Below, piece by piece: positions 15,728-24,531 of a stretch of DNA of 64,000 nt. Source of the stretch: SM23-32 sp964434535 (lineage in GTDB: Bacteria; Planctomycetota; Brocadiia; SM23-32); NCBI GenBank assembly GCA_964434535.1, contig CAYSWA010000001.1, forward strand, positions 124,001 to 188,000, read 5' to 3'. Under the pieces are notes generated by a model. That model was not told the origin of the DNA, did no database searches, and saw nothing but the letters and a program-made list of their open reading frames with translations. Positions within the stretch are counted from its first letter, which is position 1; every line of letters starts with the position of its first letter. The position numbers and the translations under genes are program-made.

Positions 15728-17539
15728 GTGCGGATCGGCCCGATCATCGTGATGACGGCGGCGCTCGGCACGCTCGGCGCCCTCGGGGCAGCGCCCGCCC
15801 GGGAGCCGCTGGCACAGACGCAGGAGCGGGCGCGCGAGCGGATGGCCGCCGTCGAGCGGCGGCTGCTCGACGTGCTCGGCGCCCTGGAGGCGGCCGGGCT
15901 CGCCGTCCCCGACGGCGCCGCCGAGGCGGCCGCCCGGCGGGAGCGGCTGCGACGGGCCGTCGAGCTGAGCCGCGAGGCGCTGATCGTTCCCCGCATGGCG
16001 CAGGCGCGGGACCTGCTCCGGGCCGGCCGCTACGGGGAGGCGGCGCAGCTTCAGCAGAGCCTGTTGGACGACCTGCGGCGCGTGACGGCGGCGCTGAGCG
16101 CCGAGGACTGGGAGCCTGAGCTGGAACGCCTGCGCCGCCTGGAACGCCGTCTGGAGGCGATGCTGGCCCGCCAGACGGCCTTGAGCCGACGCACCGCACA
16201 GAAGGCGGAGCAGCCCGACGCGCTGGCCCGAGAGCAGAGCGCCCTCCAGGACGACGCCGCAGCGCTGGCGGGCCAGTCGCCGGCGGCGCCGGGCGTGCCT
16301 GCGCTCGGGGTGGCGGCGACGAGCATGGGCGCGGCGGCCGGCGCGCTCGGGGTCGGCGACGCCGAGTCCGTGCGGGCGGCCATGGAGGCGCAGGCGGCGG
16401 CCGAGCTCGCGTTGCGCCGGGCGATCGAGGCCGTCCAGCGGGCCGTTCGCCGGGTCGAAGGGCAGCGGCTCGCCGCCCTGCGCCGGCGGTTGGAGGAGAT
16501 GCTCGGGCGCCTGCTCGGCGAGCAGCGGGCCGTCCGGACGGAGACGGCCGAGCTGCACGCGGGGCGCGACCCGTCCGGGCCTCCGTCGCGGGCCGAACGG
16601 CTGCGGACCGCCGCGCTCGGCGAGCGCCAGGCCGGCGTGGGCGAGGGCGCGCGGGAGGCGGCGGGCCTCGTCGCCGGCGAGGCGGCCATGCTCGCTTTCG
16701 CGCCGGCGCTGGAGGCCGTCGCCGACGATGCGGCGTCATGCGCCGCGCTGCTGGGGGAGGGGGTGACCGGCGAGCCCGTGCCGGGCTTCCAGGAGGCGAT
16801 CGAGGCGGCCCTGGAGGCGCTGCTCGACGCCGCGCGGCGCGAGGTGCCGGTGCCCGTTGCGGCCCCGCCGCCCCCGCAGCAGCCCGCAGAGGAGCCGGCG
16901 CGCCGGCCGCTGCTGGACCTGCTGTCCGAGCTGAAGGTCCTGCGCGGGATGCAGGCGGCCCTGAAGCGCCGCACGGCGGCCGTCGATGCCTGGCGGGGCA
17001 CGGGGGCGGCGCCTCCGCAGTCCGTAGCGGCCCTGACGGAGCGCCAGGAGGAGGTGACGGGGCTTCTGGCCGACCTGCGCGACGCGCTGCGGCCCGGCGA
17101 TCTGGAGGCCCGCGGCCCGCTGGAGGCCCTGCGCGGGCGGGGCGCCGAGGCGCAGCGACGGCTCGCCCAGATGCAGACCGGAGCGGCGACGCGAGACATC
17201 CAGCAGCAGGTGGTGGACGGCCTGGGCGCCATGATCGCGGCCCGCCGGCCCGGGACGGTGCCGCCGGGCGAGATGCCCTCGCGCCCGGGCGCGGCCGAGA
17301 TGCAGCAGCCGGGCGGGGGCACGGCCGTCCCGGAGCGTCCGGCGGAGGCGGCGATGCTGCCCCTGGGCGAATGGCACGAGGGCCGTCTGCGCGCCGGTCC
17401 GCCGGCGGAGGGCGATTGGCTGCCCGGGCTGCCGCCGGCCGACCGCGAGAAGGTCGCGGACTCGTTCGCCACGGGCCGGCTCCCCGCGCGCTACGGGGAG
17501 CTGCTGCGGCAGTACAACCGGCGCCTCGCCGAGCAGTAG
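15728..17539 (+). CDS. Exported coiled-coil protein of unknown function
   Basis: 603 residues from a GTG directly after the previous stop codon, so translation is coupled. A hydrophobic N-terminal segment (IGPIIVMTAALGTLGALGAAPA) looks like a signal peptide with an Ala-x-Ala site near residue 24. Almost all the rest is Ala/Arg/Glu-rich helix with heptad character, in at least three long coiled coils, and a Pro-rich break near 375-385 (APPPPQQP). A short conserved-looking tail (PPADREKVADSF, RYGELLRQYNRRLAEQ) closes the protein. Because it is paired with the DUF4175-like protein, it is probably its periplasmic partner. I do not recognise the family. It converges on rmuC with only 6 bases between the stops. 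Confidence 0.68.
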   Translation: MRIGPIIVMTAALGTLGALGAAPAREPLAQTQERARERMAAVERRLLDVLGALEAAGLAVPDGAAEAAARRERLRRAVELSREALIVPRMAQARDLLRAGRYGEAAQLQQSLLDDLRRVTAALSAEDWEPELERLRRLERRLEAMLARQTALSRRTAQKAEQPDALAREQSALQDDAAALAGQSPAAPGVPALGVAATSMGAAAGALGVGDAESVRAAMEAQAAAELALRRAIEAVQRAVRRVEGQRLAALRRRLEEMLGRLLGEQRAVRTETAELHAGRDPSGPPSRAERLRTAALGERQAGVGEGAREAAGLVAGEAAMLAFAPALEAVADDAASCAALLGEGVTGEPVPGFQEAIEAALEALLDAARREVPVPVAAPPPPQQPAEEPARRPLLDLLSELKVLRGMQAALKRRTAAVDAWRGTGAAPPQSVAALTERQEEVTGLLADLRDALRPGDLEARGPLEALRGRGAEAQRRLAQMQTGAATRDIQQQVVDGLGAMIAARRPGTVPPGEMPSRPGAAEMQQPGGGTAVPERPAEAAMLPLGEWHEGRLRAGPPAEGDWLPGLPPADREKVADSFATGRLPARYGELLRQYNRRLAEQ

Positions 17540-17545
17540 GGCGGC

Positions 17546-18742
17546 CTACTGCGGCTCATCCTCGGGGGATTCCGGGGGCGTCAGCCGGCGGGGCGTGCTT
17601 TCGATCCGTTCAACGGGCGGCACCTGGTCGCCGGTCGAGACGCCGAGCTCCTCGAAGCGCCTGGCCGAGGGGAAGACGCGGGCCTCCAGCGAGCCGACGG
17701 CGCGGTTGTAGGCGTCGGTGGCGCGGCCCAGGTTCTTGCCGATGTCGCTGAGGTGCTCGGCGAAGACGCGGAGGCGTTCGTAGAGCTCGCTGCCGAGGTC
17801 GCTGACGACCTGGGCGTTCTGGGCGAGCTGCTCCTGGCGCCAGCCGTAGGCGACGGCGCGCAGCAGGGCGATCAGCGTGGTGGGCGTGGCGAGCACCACG
17901 CGGTTGCGCATGCCGTCTTCGATCAGCGTCGGGTCGTGGGCGACTGCGCCGCCGAGGAACGGTTCGCCGGGGATGAACATGACGACGAACTCGGCGGCGT
18001 CCTCGAACTGCTCCCAGTAGCTGCGGCGGGCCAGGCCGTTCATGTGCTCGCGCAGGCGGCGGGCGTACTCCTTCAGGTGGCGGGCTCGCTCCTGCTCGGT
18101 GTCGGCCTCGGCCGCGCGGCGGTACTCGTCAAGCGGCACCTTGGAGTCGACGATGATCTGGCGGCCGGCCGGTAGCTGAACGACCATGTCGGGGCGGGCG
18201 CCGCTCTGGGAGGTGACCTGCTCGCTGAAGTCCACGTGGTTGGTCATGCCGGCCAGCTCCACGACGCGGCGCAGGGCCATCTCGCCCCATGCGCCGCGGG
18301 CCTGGGGATTGCGCAGGGCGGAGCTGAGGCTGTGGGTCTCCTTCTCCAGGCGCTGGTGGGTCTGGGAGAGGGCTTTGAGCTGCTCCTTCAGGCCGGCGTA
18401 GGCGCCCTCCCGGGCCTTCTCCAGGGCGCGCACGTGCTCCTCGTAGGTCTTGAGGGTCTCCCGCAGGGGCTTGAGCAGCGATTCGGCCCGCTGGGTGAAC
18501 GCCTCGCGGTTGTCCTTCAGCGCGTCGGCGGAGAGGGCCTTGAAGGTATCGCTGAGCTGGGCCCTGGCCTTCTGGAGCAGCTCCTTCTGCTCCTGGAGGT
18601 TCCGGGTGGCCTCGGCCAGTTCGGTCTCGGCGCGCACGCGCGCCTCGCGCTCGCGGCCGGCGGCGATCAGGTAGCCCACGACGGCGCCGGCCAGGGCGCC
18701 GATGAACAAGCCGATCAACAAGGCGATGGCGGCTTCGGTCAC
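17546..18742 (-). CDS. rmuC: RmuC-type DNA recombination protein
   Basis: 398 residues. It starts at the GTG at 18742 behind GGGAGAGG. An N-terminal membrane helix (AALLIGLFIGALAGAVVGYL region, residues 4-27) is followed by a coiled coil (about 30-140) and the RmuC nuclease-like domain: NPQARGAWGE, DMVVQLPAGRQIIVDSKVPL, EFVVMFIPGEPFL, TPTTLIALLRAVAYGWRQ. These motifs belong to the PD-(D/E)XK-related RmuC family, which limits inversions between short repeats. The C-terminal 40 residues are a Pro/Glu-rich tail. No recombination gene is adjacent. Identification is firm; enzymatic activity is not proven for the family. Confidence 0.93.
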   Translation of the reverse strand: MTEAAIALLIGLFIGALAGAVVGYLIAAGREREARVRAETELAEATRNLQEQKELLQKARAQLSDTFKALSADALKDNREAFTQRAESLLKPLRETLKTYEEHVRALEKAREGAYAGLKEQLKALSQTHQRLEKETHSLSSALRNPQARGAWGEMALRRVVELAGMTNHVDFSEQVTSQSGARPDMVVQLPAGRQIIVDSKVPLDEYRRAAEADTEQERARHLKEYARRLREHMNGLARRSYWEQFEDAAEFVVMFIPGEPFLGGAVAHDPTLIEDGMRNRVVLATPTTLIALLRAVAYGWRQEQLAQNAQVVSDLGSELYERLRVFAEHLSDIGKNLGRATDAYNRAVGSLEARVFPSARRFEELGVSTGDQVPPVERIESTPRRLTPPESPEDEPQ

Positions 18743-18829
18743 GTTCGCCTCTCCCGGTGGGTAAGTGCGGCGCAGTCCAGCGCCAAGGTTACCACGCCCC
18801 GGCTCCGGCGGCAAAGCGACGCCGCGCGG

Positions 18830-18858
18830 TTGACATCGGCGGCCACTTGACGGATCAT
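18830..18858 (+). promoter_or_regulatory. Possible promoter for archease-rtcB
   Basis: A perfect TTGACA at 18830-18835 with a poor -10 (GATCAT) 17 bases on, just before the archease start. Only the -35 is convincing. Confidence 0.3.
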
Positions 18859-18883
18859 GTACAGGGGTGCCAGGGGGGATGCC

Positions 18884-19321
18884 ATGGCCGGAGAGGCCGC
18901 CAGCGGGTACGAGACGTTCGAGCACACGGCCGACGTGGGGATCGAGGTGCGCGGGCGGGACCTGCGCGACCTGCTGGAGCAGGCGGCGGCCGGCCTGATC
19001 GCCCTGCTGGTCGACCCGGCCACGGTGGATCCGGCCGACACGAGGGGCATAGAGGCCGAAGCGGAGGCGCAGGAGCCGGAGGAGCTGCTGGTGGCATGGC
19101 TCAGCGAGATCCTCTACGCCTTCGACGCGGAGGGCTTCGCCCCGGCGGCCGCGCGGGTGGAGTCGCTGGAGGAAGGGCGGGTCGCCGGAGGCCTGAGCGG
19201 CGAGAAGCTCGACCCGGAGCGCCACGAGGTGCGCCAGCCCGTCAAGGCCGTCACCTACCATGACCTGAATATCCGCGAAGTGGGCGACCACCTCGAAGTG
19301 CGCATCGTATTCGACGTTTGA
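18884..19321 (+). CDS. Archease (RtcB cofactor)
   Basis: 145 residues. Archease promotes guanylylation and multiple turnover of the RNA ligase RtcB. The start is the ATG at 18884 with AGGGGGG upstream; an in-frame ATG nine codons earlier is less well placed. Family motifs are clear: GYETFEHTADVGIEVRG at the N-terminus with the metal-binding Asp, LLVAWLSEILYAFDAEG, and the C-terminal VKAVTYHDLNI...VRIVFDV, whose Asp residues and last Val-Asp complete the metal site. It precedes rtcB by 24 bases on the same strand, which confirms the assignment. Such a pair points to RNA ligation or repair of 2',3'-cyclic phosphate ends. Confidence 0.94.
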   Translation: MAGEAASGYETFEHTADVGIEVRGRDLRDLLEQAAAGLIALLVDPATVDPADTRGIEAEAEAQEPEELLVAWLSEILYAFDAEGFAPAAARVESLEEGRVAGGLSGEKLDPERHEVRQPVKAVTYHDLNIREVGDHLEVRIVFDV

Positions 19322-19345
19322 CGCGATCGAAGGAGGCAGCGGGCC

Positions 19346-20800
19346 ATGGCCGCGCGAGACTACGAGCTGAAGCAGGTCAGCGAGTTCATCTACGAGATCC
19401 CGGCGGCGGGCGAGATGCGCGTGCCGGTGCGCATCTACGCCAACGCCGAGTTGCTGGAGGGCATCGAGGGCGACAACGCCGTCCAGCAGGCCATCAACGT
19501 GGCGCAGATGCCGGGCATCGTGCGGGCATCCCTGGCCATGCCGGACGCCCACTGGGGCTACGGGTTCCCGATCGGGGGCGTGGCGGCGTTCGACCCCGAG
19601 CAAGGCGGCGTGGTCTCGCCGGGTGGCATCGGTTTCGACATCAACTGCGGCGTTCGCATGGTGCGCACCGACCTGGCCGAGTCCGACGTGCGGCCGCGCT
19701 TGCAGGAGCTGGTCGAGGAGCTGTTCGAGCAGGTGCCCTGCGGCGTGGGGGCCTCGAAGGCGATCCGCAAGCTGAGCGAGGAGGAGCTGCGCCGCGTCTG
19801 CGTCGAGGGAGCGGCCTGGCCGGTGGAGAACGGCTTCGGGCGGCCCGACGACCTGGAACGCACCGAGGAGGACGGGGCCCTGGAGGGGGCCGACCCGGAC
19901 GTGCTGAGCAACAAGGCCATCTCGCGCGGCCGGCCCCAGATGGGCACGCTCGGCAGCGGCAACCACTTCCTGGAGATCGACCTGGTCGACGAGGTCTTCC
20001 ACGAGGAGGCCGCCGAGGCGTTCGGCGTGGCCGAGGGGCAGATCGTCCTCCAGATCCACTGCGGTTCGCGCGGTTTCGGCCACCAGATATGCACCGACTA
20101 CCTGGACACGATGCAGAAGGCGGCCCGCAAGTACGGCATCGAGCTGCCGGACAAGCAGCTCGCCTGCGCGCCGCTGGAGTCCGACGAGGCGGGGCGCTAC
20201 CTCTCGGCGATGGCCTGCGGGGCGAACTACGCCTGGGCGAACCGCCAGACCATCTTCGGGCTGGTAACGCGCGCGCTGGAGAACGTCTTCGGCAAGGGCC
20301 GCGACGCGCTCGGGCTGCGCCAGGTCTACGACGTGTGCCACAACATCGCCAAGTTCGAGGAGCACGAGGTGGAGGGGGAGAAGCGTCGCCTCTGCGTTCA
20401 CCGCAAGGGCGCCACGCGCGCCTTCCCCGCCGGCCACCCCGAGACGCCCCAGGTCTACCGCGAGGTCGGCCAGCCGGTGCTGATCCCCGGCGACATGGGC
20501 ACCGCCTCGTACCTGCTGGTCGGCGCGCCCCGGGCGATGGAGGAGACCTGGGGCAGCACCTGCCACGGCGCCGGGCGCGTGATGAGCCGCAAGGGCGCCG
20601 TGCGCAAGGCGAAGGGGCGCAGCATAGAGCGCGAGCTCGCCGACAAAGGCGTCACCGTCCGCTGGGAGGGCCGCACCACGCTCCAGGAAGAGATGCCCGA
20701 GGCATACAAGGATGTCGAGAGCGTCGTGACGGTCATGCACGAGGCGGGCATCACCCACAAGGTGGCCCGGCTCCGCCCGATGGGCGTGGTGAAGGGCTGA
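19346..20800 (+). CDS. rtcB: RNA-splicing ligase RtcB
   Basis: 484 residues, full length. RtcB joins RNA 2',3'-cyclic phosphate or 3'-phosphate ends to 5'-OH ends using GTP and Mn2+. Seen: MPDAHWGYGFPIGGVAAF, the metal ligands in GFDINCG (D98 and C101), GTLGSGNHFLE, IHCGSRGFGHQ, PGDMGTASYLLVG, and the guanylylated histidine H407 in STCHGAGR. The C-terminus ends with a short VARLRPMGVVKG. AAGGAGG lies nine bases before the ATG. It is probably co-transcribed with archease. No RNA repair kinase or Rsr/Ro gene is in the window. Confidence 0.97.
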   Translation: MAARDYELKQVSEFIYEIPAAGEMRVPVRIYANAELLEGIEGDNAVQQAINVAQMPGIVRASLAMPDAHWGYGFPIGGVAAFDPEQGGVVSPGGIGFDINCGVRMVRTDLAESDVRPRLQELVEELFEQVPCGVGASKAIRKLSEEELRRVCVEGAAWPVENGFGRPDDLERTEEDGALEGADPDVLSNKAISRGRPQMGTLGSGNHFLEIDLVDEVFHEEAAEAFGVAEGQIVLQIHCGSRGFGHQICTDYLDTMQKAARKYGIELPDKQLACAPLESDEAGRYLSAMACGANYAWANRQTIFGLVTRALENVFGKGRDALGLRQVYDVCHNIAKFEEHEVEGEKRRLCVHRKGATRAFPAGHPETPQVYREVGQPVLIPGDMGTASYLLVGAPRAMEETWGSTCHGAGRVMSRKGAVRKAKGRSIERELADKGVTVRWEGRTTLQEEMPEAYKDVESVVTVMHEAGITHKVARLRPMGVVKG

Positions 20801-21006
20801 GCGTCCGGCCGGGCCCGCTCCCGGCGCGGGCGCAATCGGCCGGTTGCGGAGGCCGTTTCTGGGCGGCCTGAGCGCGGCCATGCCGCCTGAGAGGGCCAGG
20901 AACAGGGCCCTTGGACCGTTCGGTTGCCATTGCCCCGCCGCCGTTCCTTACACTGGTCTGCTCCGGCAAGCGGTGCCGCTCTGTACCCTGCCGTCCGGGG
21001 TGGACA

Positions 21007-23730
21007 ATGCAGGTGGAATGCCCCTACTGCGACTCGCCGCTCGAGGTCGACACGGGGGCGATGCGCCTGAAGTGCGGCGAGTGCCGGCAGGAGTTCCGCG
21101 TCTCCCGCTCGCTCCAGGTCACCTGCCCGGAGTGCGGCGCGGAGCTGGAGGCGCCCACGGGGGCGCACGTGCTGCTCTGCGGCGCCTGCCGCCACCGGAT
21201 CGAGCTGCGGCCGGCGCCGCGGGAGCCGGCCGGGGCCTCCTCCAGCGTGATGATCCCCCCCGACGAGCCGTCCGACCAGGCCGAGGCGGACGAGGAGACC
21301 TCGGTCATCGTCAGCGCGGGGGGCGGCGAAGAGCAGATCGAGGCGATTCGTGCGGAGTTCGCCGAGAACTACGAGGTGCTCGAATCGCTCGGCCACGGCG
21401 GGATGGGCGCCATCTACAAGGCGCGCCAGAAGCAGCCCCCGCGCCTGGTGGTGCTGAAGGTGATGCTCAACGGCCGGTTCGCCTCGCGCAAGTACCGCAT
21501 CCGCTTCGAGCGCGAGGCGCAGGCCGTGGCCCGGCTCAAGCATCCGGGCATCGTCTCCGTCTACGAGTACGGCGAGGCGGGCGGCCAGCCCTACTTCACG
21601 ATGGAGTACGTGGAAGGGTGCAGCATCCGGCAATACGTGCTGCGCCACGAGCTGGACAAGCGCCAGACCTGCCAGCTCGTCATGCGCGTCTGCAAGGCGG
21701 TCGCCTACGCCCATCAGCGGGGCGTGATCCACCGCGACATCAAGCCGAGCAACATCCTGGTCGACGGGGAGGGCAACCCCCGGCTGCTCGACTTCGGCCT
21801 GGCCCGCCTGGTCGGCTATCACGCCGAAGAGCACCCCCAGATGAGCGAGCAGGGCGAGGTGATGGGCACCCCTTCCTACATGAGCCCCGAGCAGACGCTG
21901 GGGCGGCCGGACGAGATCGACATCCGCTCCGACGTCTACTCGATCGGCGTCCTGTTCTACGAGCTGCTCACCGACACGCTGCCCTACCGCATAGACCGCA
22001 CGCGGCCGCTGGAGTCGCTGCGGATCATCCGCGAGTTCCGCCCCCGGCGCCCCTCGCTGATCAACCCCCGCATCGACAGCGACCTGGACGCGATCGTGCT
22101 GAAGTGCCTGGAGAAGGAGCGCGACCTGCGCTACCAGAGCGCGGTCGAGCTCGGCGAGGACATCGGGCGCTACCTGCGCGGCCAGCCGGTCGAGGCGCGG
22201 CCCTCCACCACCTTCTACCACCTGCGCAAGCTGCTCTGGCGCCACCGCAGCGCGCTGCTGCCCTTCCTGGCCCTGGCGCTGGTGCTGGCGGCCCTGACGG
22301 GGTTCTTAGTCCTGCGCCTGGCCCGGGCCGAGCGCGAGGCCCGCGCCGCCGCCGAAGGGGCGCTCCAGGCCCGCGAGCACGCCATGGAGAAAGAGGACGC
22401 GCTGGTCGAGTTCGTCATGGCCCTCCAGGGCGTGCGCGCCAAGGTGGACAGCCTGCTGAAGGAAGGACGCTGGGAGGAGGCATACCGCATCGCCTCCTTC
22501 GCCGAGCAGAACCTGCCCCGCGAGGCCGGCCTGAAGGGCATCGCCTCCGCCGTGCGCGAGGCGATCGCCGCCGCCACGGCCGAGGAGACGCAGAAGATAA
22601 GGGCGATGATCGAATCCATGCGCTTCCGCAACGCGCGCGAGCGCATCCAGCGGTTGCTGGGCCTGGCCCGGCAACTGGACCTCTCGGCCCTGACCGGCCA
22701 GATGGAGCGGCTCGACGAGGAGTTCGACGAGCTCTGCTGGCGCAGCCTGGTCAGCTACAATCAGCAGAACAAGCGGTCGGTGCGCGCCCTGGAGCGATTC
22801 CTGATCGAGTGCCCGGGCAACCCCCGGGCGCCCCAGGCGCGCGAGCTGCTCAGCGCCCTGATCGCCAGCATCCGATTCACCAACTGGCCGCTGGAAGAGG
22901 GCGAGGCGAGGCGCAATCAGCAGGTCACCGCCGAGGTGCTGGAGCTGCCGGCCCGCTACGAGATGCCGCTGCCGGGGGGCGAGGCCATGCGCTTCGCCCT
23001 CATCCCCGCCGGGCTCTTCTACATGGGCAGCTCGGGGGAGGACGCAGGCGCCGCCGACCAGGAGCCCGAGCACCGCGTGCGCATCACCAGCCCCTTCTAC
23101 ATGTCGGTGACGGAGCTCACGCGGGGCCAGTACGAGGCTGTCACGGGGCGGGCGGTCGACCTGGGCGGGGGCGAGGGCCCCGAGGCGCTGGAGATGCCGG
23201 TCGCCGTCTCGTGGCACCAGGCGGAGGCGTTCTGCGCGAAGCTCGCCGCCCTGAAGAACGAGCGGCTCGACGTGCGGCTGCCGACCGAGGCGCAATGGGA
23301 GTATGCCTGCCGGGCCGGCTCTCCCGGCCCCTACGCAGGGGGGCTGGACGCAGAGAGCCTGGACCGGGCCGCCTGGTACAGGGCGAGCGGCGAGGGCGGC
23401 CCCCGGCCGGTCGCCCGCAAGCAGCCCAACGCCTGGGGGCTCTACGACATGCACGGCAACATGCTGGAGTGGTGCCGGGACTGGTACGACGCCCGCTACT
23501 ACCTCTCCTCGCCGGAGCGCGACCCCGCCGGCCCGGCTTCGGGGACCTACCGGGTGCTGCGCGGCGGCTCGTGGGGCGACGAGCCCGAGGAGCTGCGCGC
23601 TGCCTGCCGCAAGGCCGCCCGCCCGGACAGCGCCCGCCCCGCCTACGGGTTGCGCGTCTGCTTCGAGGTGCTCACCGAGGATCCCGACCAGCCGATCGCC
23701 GACGTCAACGTGACGTTGCTCAGGCCGTAG
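21007..23730 (+). CDS. Membrane Ser/Thr protein kinase with zinc ribbons and FGE/SUMF-type domain
   Basis: 907 residues from the ATG at 21007. The N-terminus has zinc-ribbon CxxC pairs (CPYC..CGEC..CPEC..CGAC, residues 5-65). A Hanks-type kinase domain spans about 121-395, with GHGGMGAIYK (Gly loop), K151, HRDIKPSN (Asp at 244) and DFG (Asp at 262), and an activation segment GTPSYMSPEQ. One membrane helix lies at about 415-438, then a coiled-coil and helical stalk, and from about residue 655 to 900 a formylglycine-generating-enzyme-like domain (PAGLFYMGS, LPTEAQWEYACRAG, HGNMLEWCRDWY, RVLRGGSW). The kinase would be cytoplasmic and the FGE-type domain outside, perhaps a ligand sensor. It is complete and active-looking. 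It stands alone after rtcB. Confidence 0.93.
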   Translation: MQVECPYCDSPLEVDTGAMRLKCGECRQEFRVSRSLQVTCPECGAELEAPTGAHVLLCGACRHRIELRPAPREPAGASSSVMIPPDEPSDQAEADEETSVIVSAGGGEEQIEAIRAEFAENYEVLESLGHGGMGAIYKARQKQPPRLVVLKVMLNGRFASRKYRIRFEREAQAVARLKHPGIVSVYEYGEAGGQPYFTMEYVEGCSIRQYVLRHELDKRQTCQLVMRVCKAVAYAHQRGVIHRDIKPSNILVDGEGNPRLLDFGLARLVGYHAEEHPQMSEQGEVMGTPSYMSPEQTLGRPDEIDIRSDVYSIGVLFYELLTDTLPYRIDRTRPLESLRIIREFRPRRPSLINPRIDSDLDAIVLKCLEKERDLRYQSAVELGEDIGRYLRGQPVEARPSTTFYHLRKLLWRHRSALLPFLALALVLAALTGFLVLRLARAEREARAAAEGALQAREHAMEKEDALVEFVMALQGVRAKVDSLLKEGRWEEAYRIASFAEQNLPREAGLKGIASAVREAIAAATAEETQKIRAMIESMRFRNARERIQRLLGLARQLDLSALTGQMERLDEEFDELCWRSLVSYNQQNKRSVRALERFLIECPGNPRAPQARELLSALIASIRFTNWPLEEGEARRNQQVTAEVLELPARYEMPLPGGEAMRFALIPAGLFYMGSSGEDAGAADQEPEHRVRITSPFYMSVTELTRGQYEAVTGRAVDLGGGEGPEALEMPVAVSWHQAEAFCAKLAALKNERLDVRLPTEAQWEYACRAGSPGPYAGGLDAESLDRAAWYRASGEGGPRPVARKQPNAWGLYDMHGNMLEWCRDWYDARYYLSSPERDPAGPASGTYRVLRGGSWGDEPEELRAACRKAARPDSARPAYGLRVCFEVLTEDPDQPIADVNVTLLRP

Positions 23731-23935
23731 ATTCCTCCGCCTGTTCTCGCTGCCCATCCCCGAGCGGCACGTCGTACTCGATCTGGAGCGTCGAGTGGCC
23801 GATGCCGTACTTGCGCCGCAGCCGCTCCATCTGGTGACGCCTGGGCTCGCGCATCTCCGCGTGCAGATGGCCCCGGTCCGGGCTGAGGAACCGCGGCGCC
23901 CCGTGACCCGCGCGGTTGTGCGCGTGTTCATCCAA
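23720..23935 (-). pseudogene. Remnant resembling the C-terminus of a cation diffusion facilitator
   Basis: The leftward frame between the ferredoxin stop and the kinase stop encodes a tail of about 70 residues whose end reads MERLRRKYGIGHSTLQIEYD. This is like the last strand of CDF-family metal transporters (a helix, then fGI-H-sTiQIE). There is no transmembrane part: the frame opens directly after the ferredoxin stop, and no good start is present (only a TTG at 23935). It overlaps the kinase 3' end by 11 bases. Probably a decayed gene end; a small expressed protein is possible. Confidence 0.35.
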
Positions 23936-23976
23936 GGACTCGGCTCGCGCAATGTTCCGGCGCGCTTCGGCGGGCC

Positions 23977-24168
23977 CTACTCTTCAACGATGCGGATGGC
24001 GTCGACGGGGCAGCCTTCGACGGCCTCCCGGCAGCTCTCCTCCAGCTCGGGCGGCACCGGATCGAGATTGACCCGGGAGATGCCGCCCACCACCTCGAAG
24101 AGCTCCGGGCAGGTCACTTCGCAGGCCATCGATCCGATGCACAGGTCCTCGTCCACTTCCACTCTCAT
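23977..24168 (-). CDS. Small ferredoxin with a variant cluster motif
   Basis: 63 residues. The ATG at 24168 follows GGAGGGAG. The cluster motif is C-I-G-S-M-A-C-E-V-T-C-P with a distal GCPVDAIRIVEE, so the usual C-x2-C-x2-C-x3-C-P has Ser at the second ligand position. The same site is Asp in the Pyrococcus furiosus ferredoxin. The cluster could therefore be [3Fe-4S] or an easily converted [4Fe-4S]. It is a soluble cytoplasmic electron carrier. No partner oxidoreductase is adjacent; the hydrogenase operon 30 kb away could use it, but that is speculation. It is divergent from the LysM gene. Confidence 0.9.
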   Translation of the reverse strand: MRVEVDEDLCIGSMACEVTCPELFEVVGGISRVNLDPVPPELEESCREAVEGCPVDAIRIVEE

Positions 24169-24531
24169 GCTCGTCTCCCTCCGTCGGGCAAGTTGAAATA
24201 CCCCCGTGGCGCGCTTGCCGCGCGCCCCGCCACGATAGCAGCAGGAGCGCCGCGCGTCAACGACGATGCTTGCGCCGAGCCGACGCCGGGCGAAGCGGCG
24301 GCTTTTTCCACCCCGGCCCGCCGGTCTGCACGCAATGCCTCCGCGCGCACTGTGCCACATAAGGCCTGTCCAGAAAGGTGGTTACGTTAATGGTCGCAGC
24401 CGTCCTTGCGCCCCGGCCCCCGGCGATTGTGCGCCTTTTGTTTTCGCCCTGCCGGTTGGGCTAAGTTATGCGCAGCGCGGGAGCCCGTGGAGGCCAATCG
24501 CCGCCGCAGTCGAACAAGGGGGTCGCCGACG
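24169..24531. other. Divergent intergenic region between ferredoxin and LysM genes
   Basis: 363 bases without a convincing gene. It contains a perfect 7-bp hairpin (GGCGCGC 24208-24214 with GCGCGCC 24220-24226) in the ferredoxin leader and AT-richer stretches near 24350-24390 and 24430-24475 that could hold promoters for both genes. No clear -35/-10 pair stood out. Confidence 0.5.

Noticed and set aside
21007..23730. Target gene of a diversity-generating retroelement
   Set aside because: The FGE-type domain is suggestive, but no reverse transcriptase, accessory protein or template repeat is present in the window.
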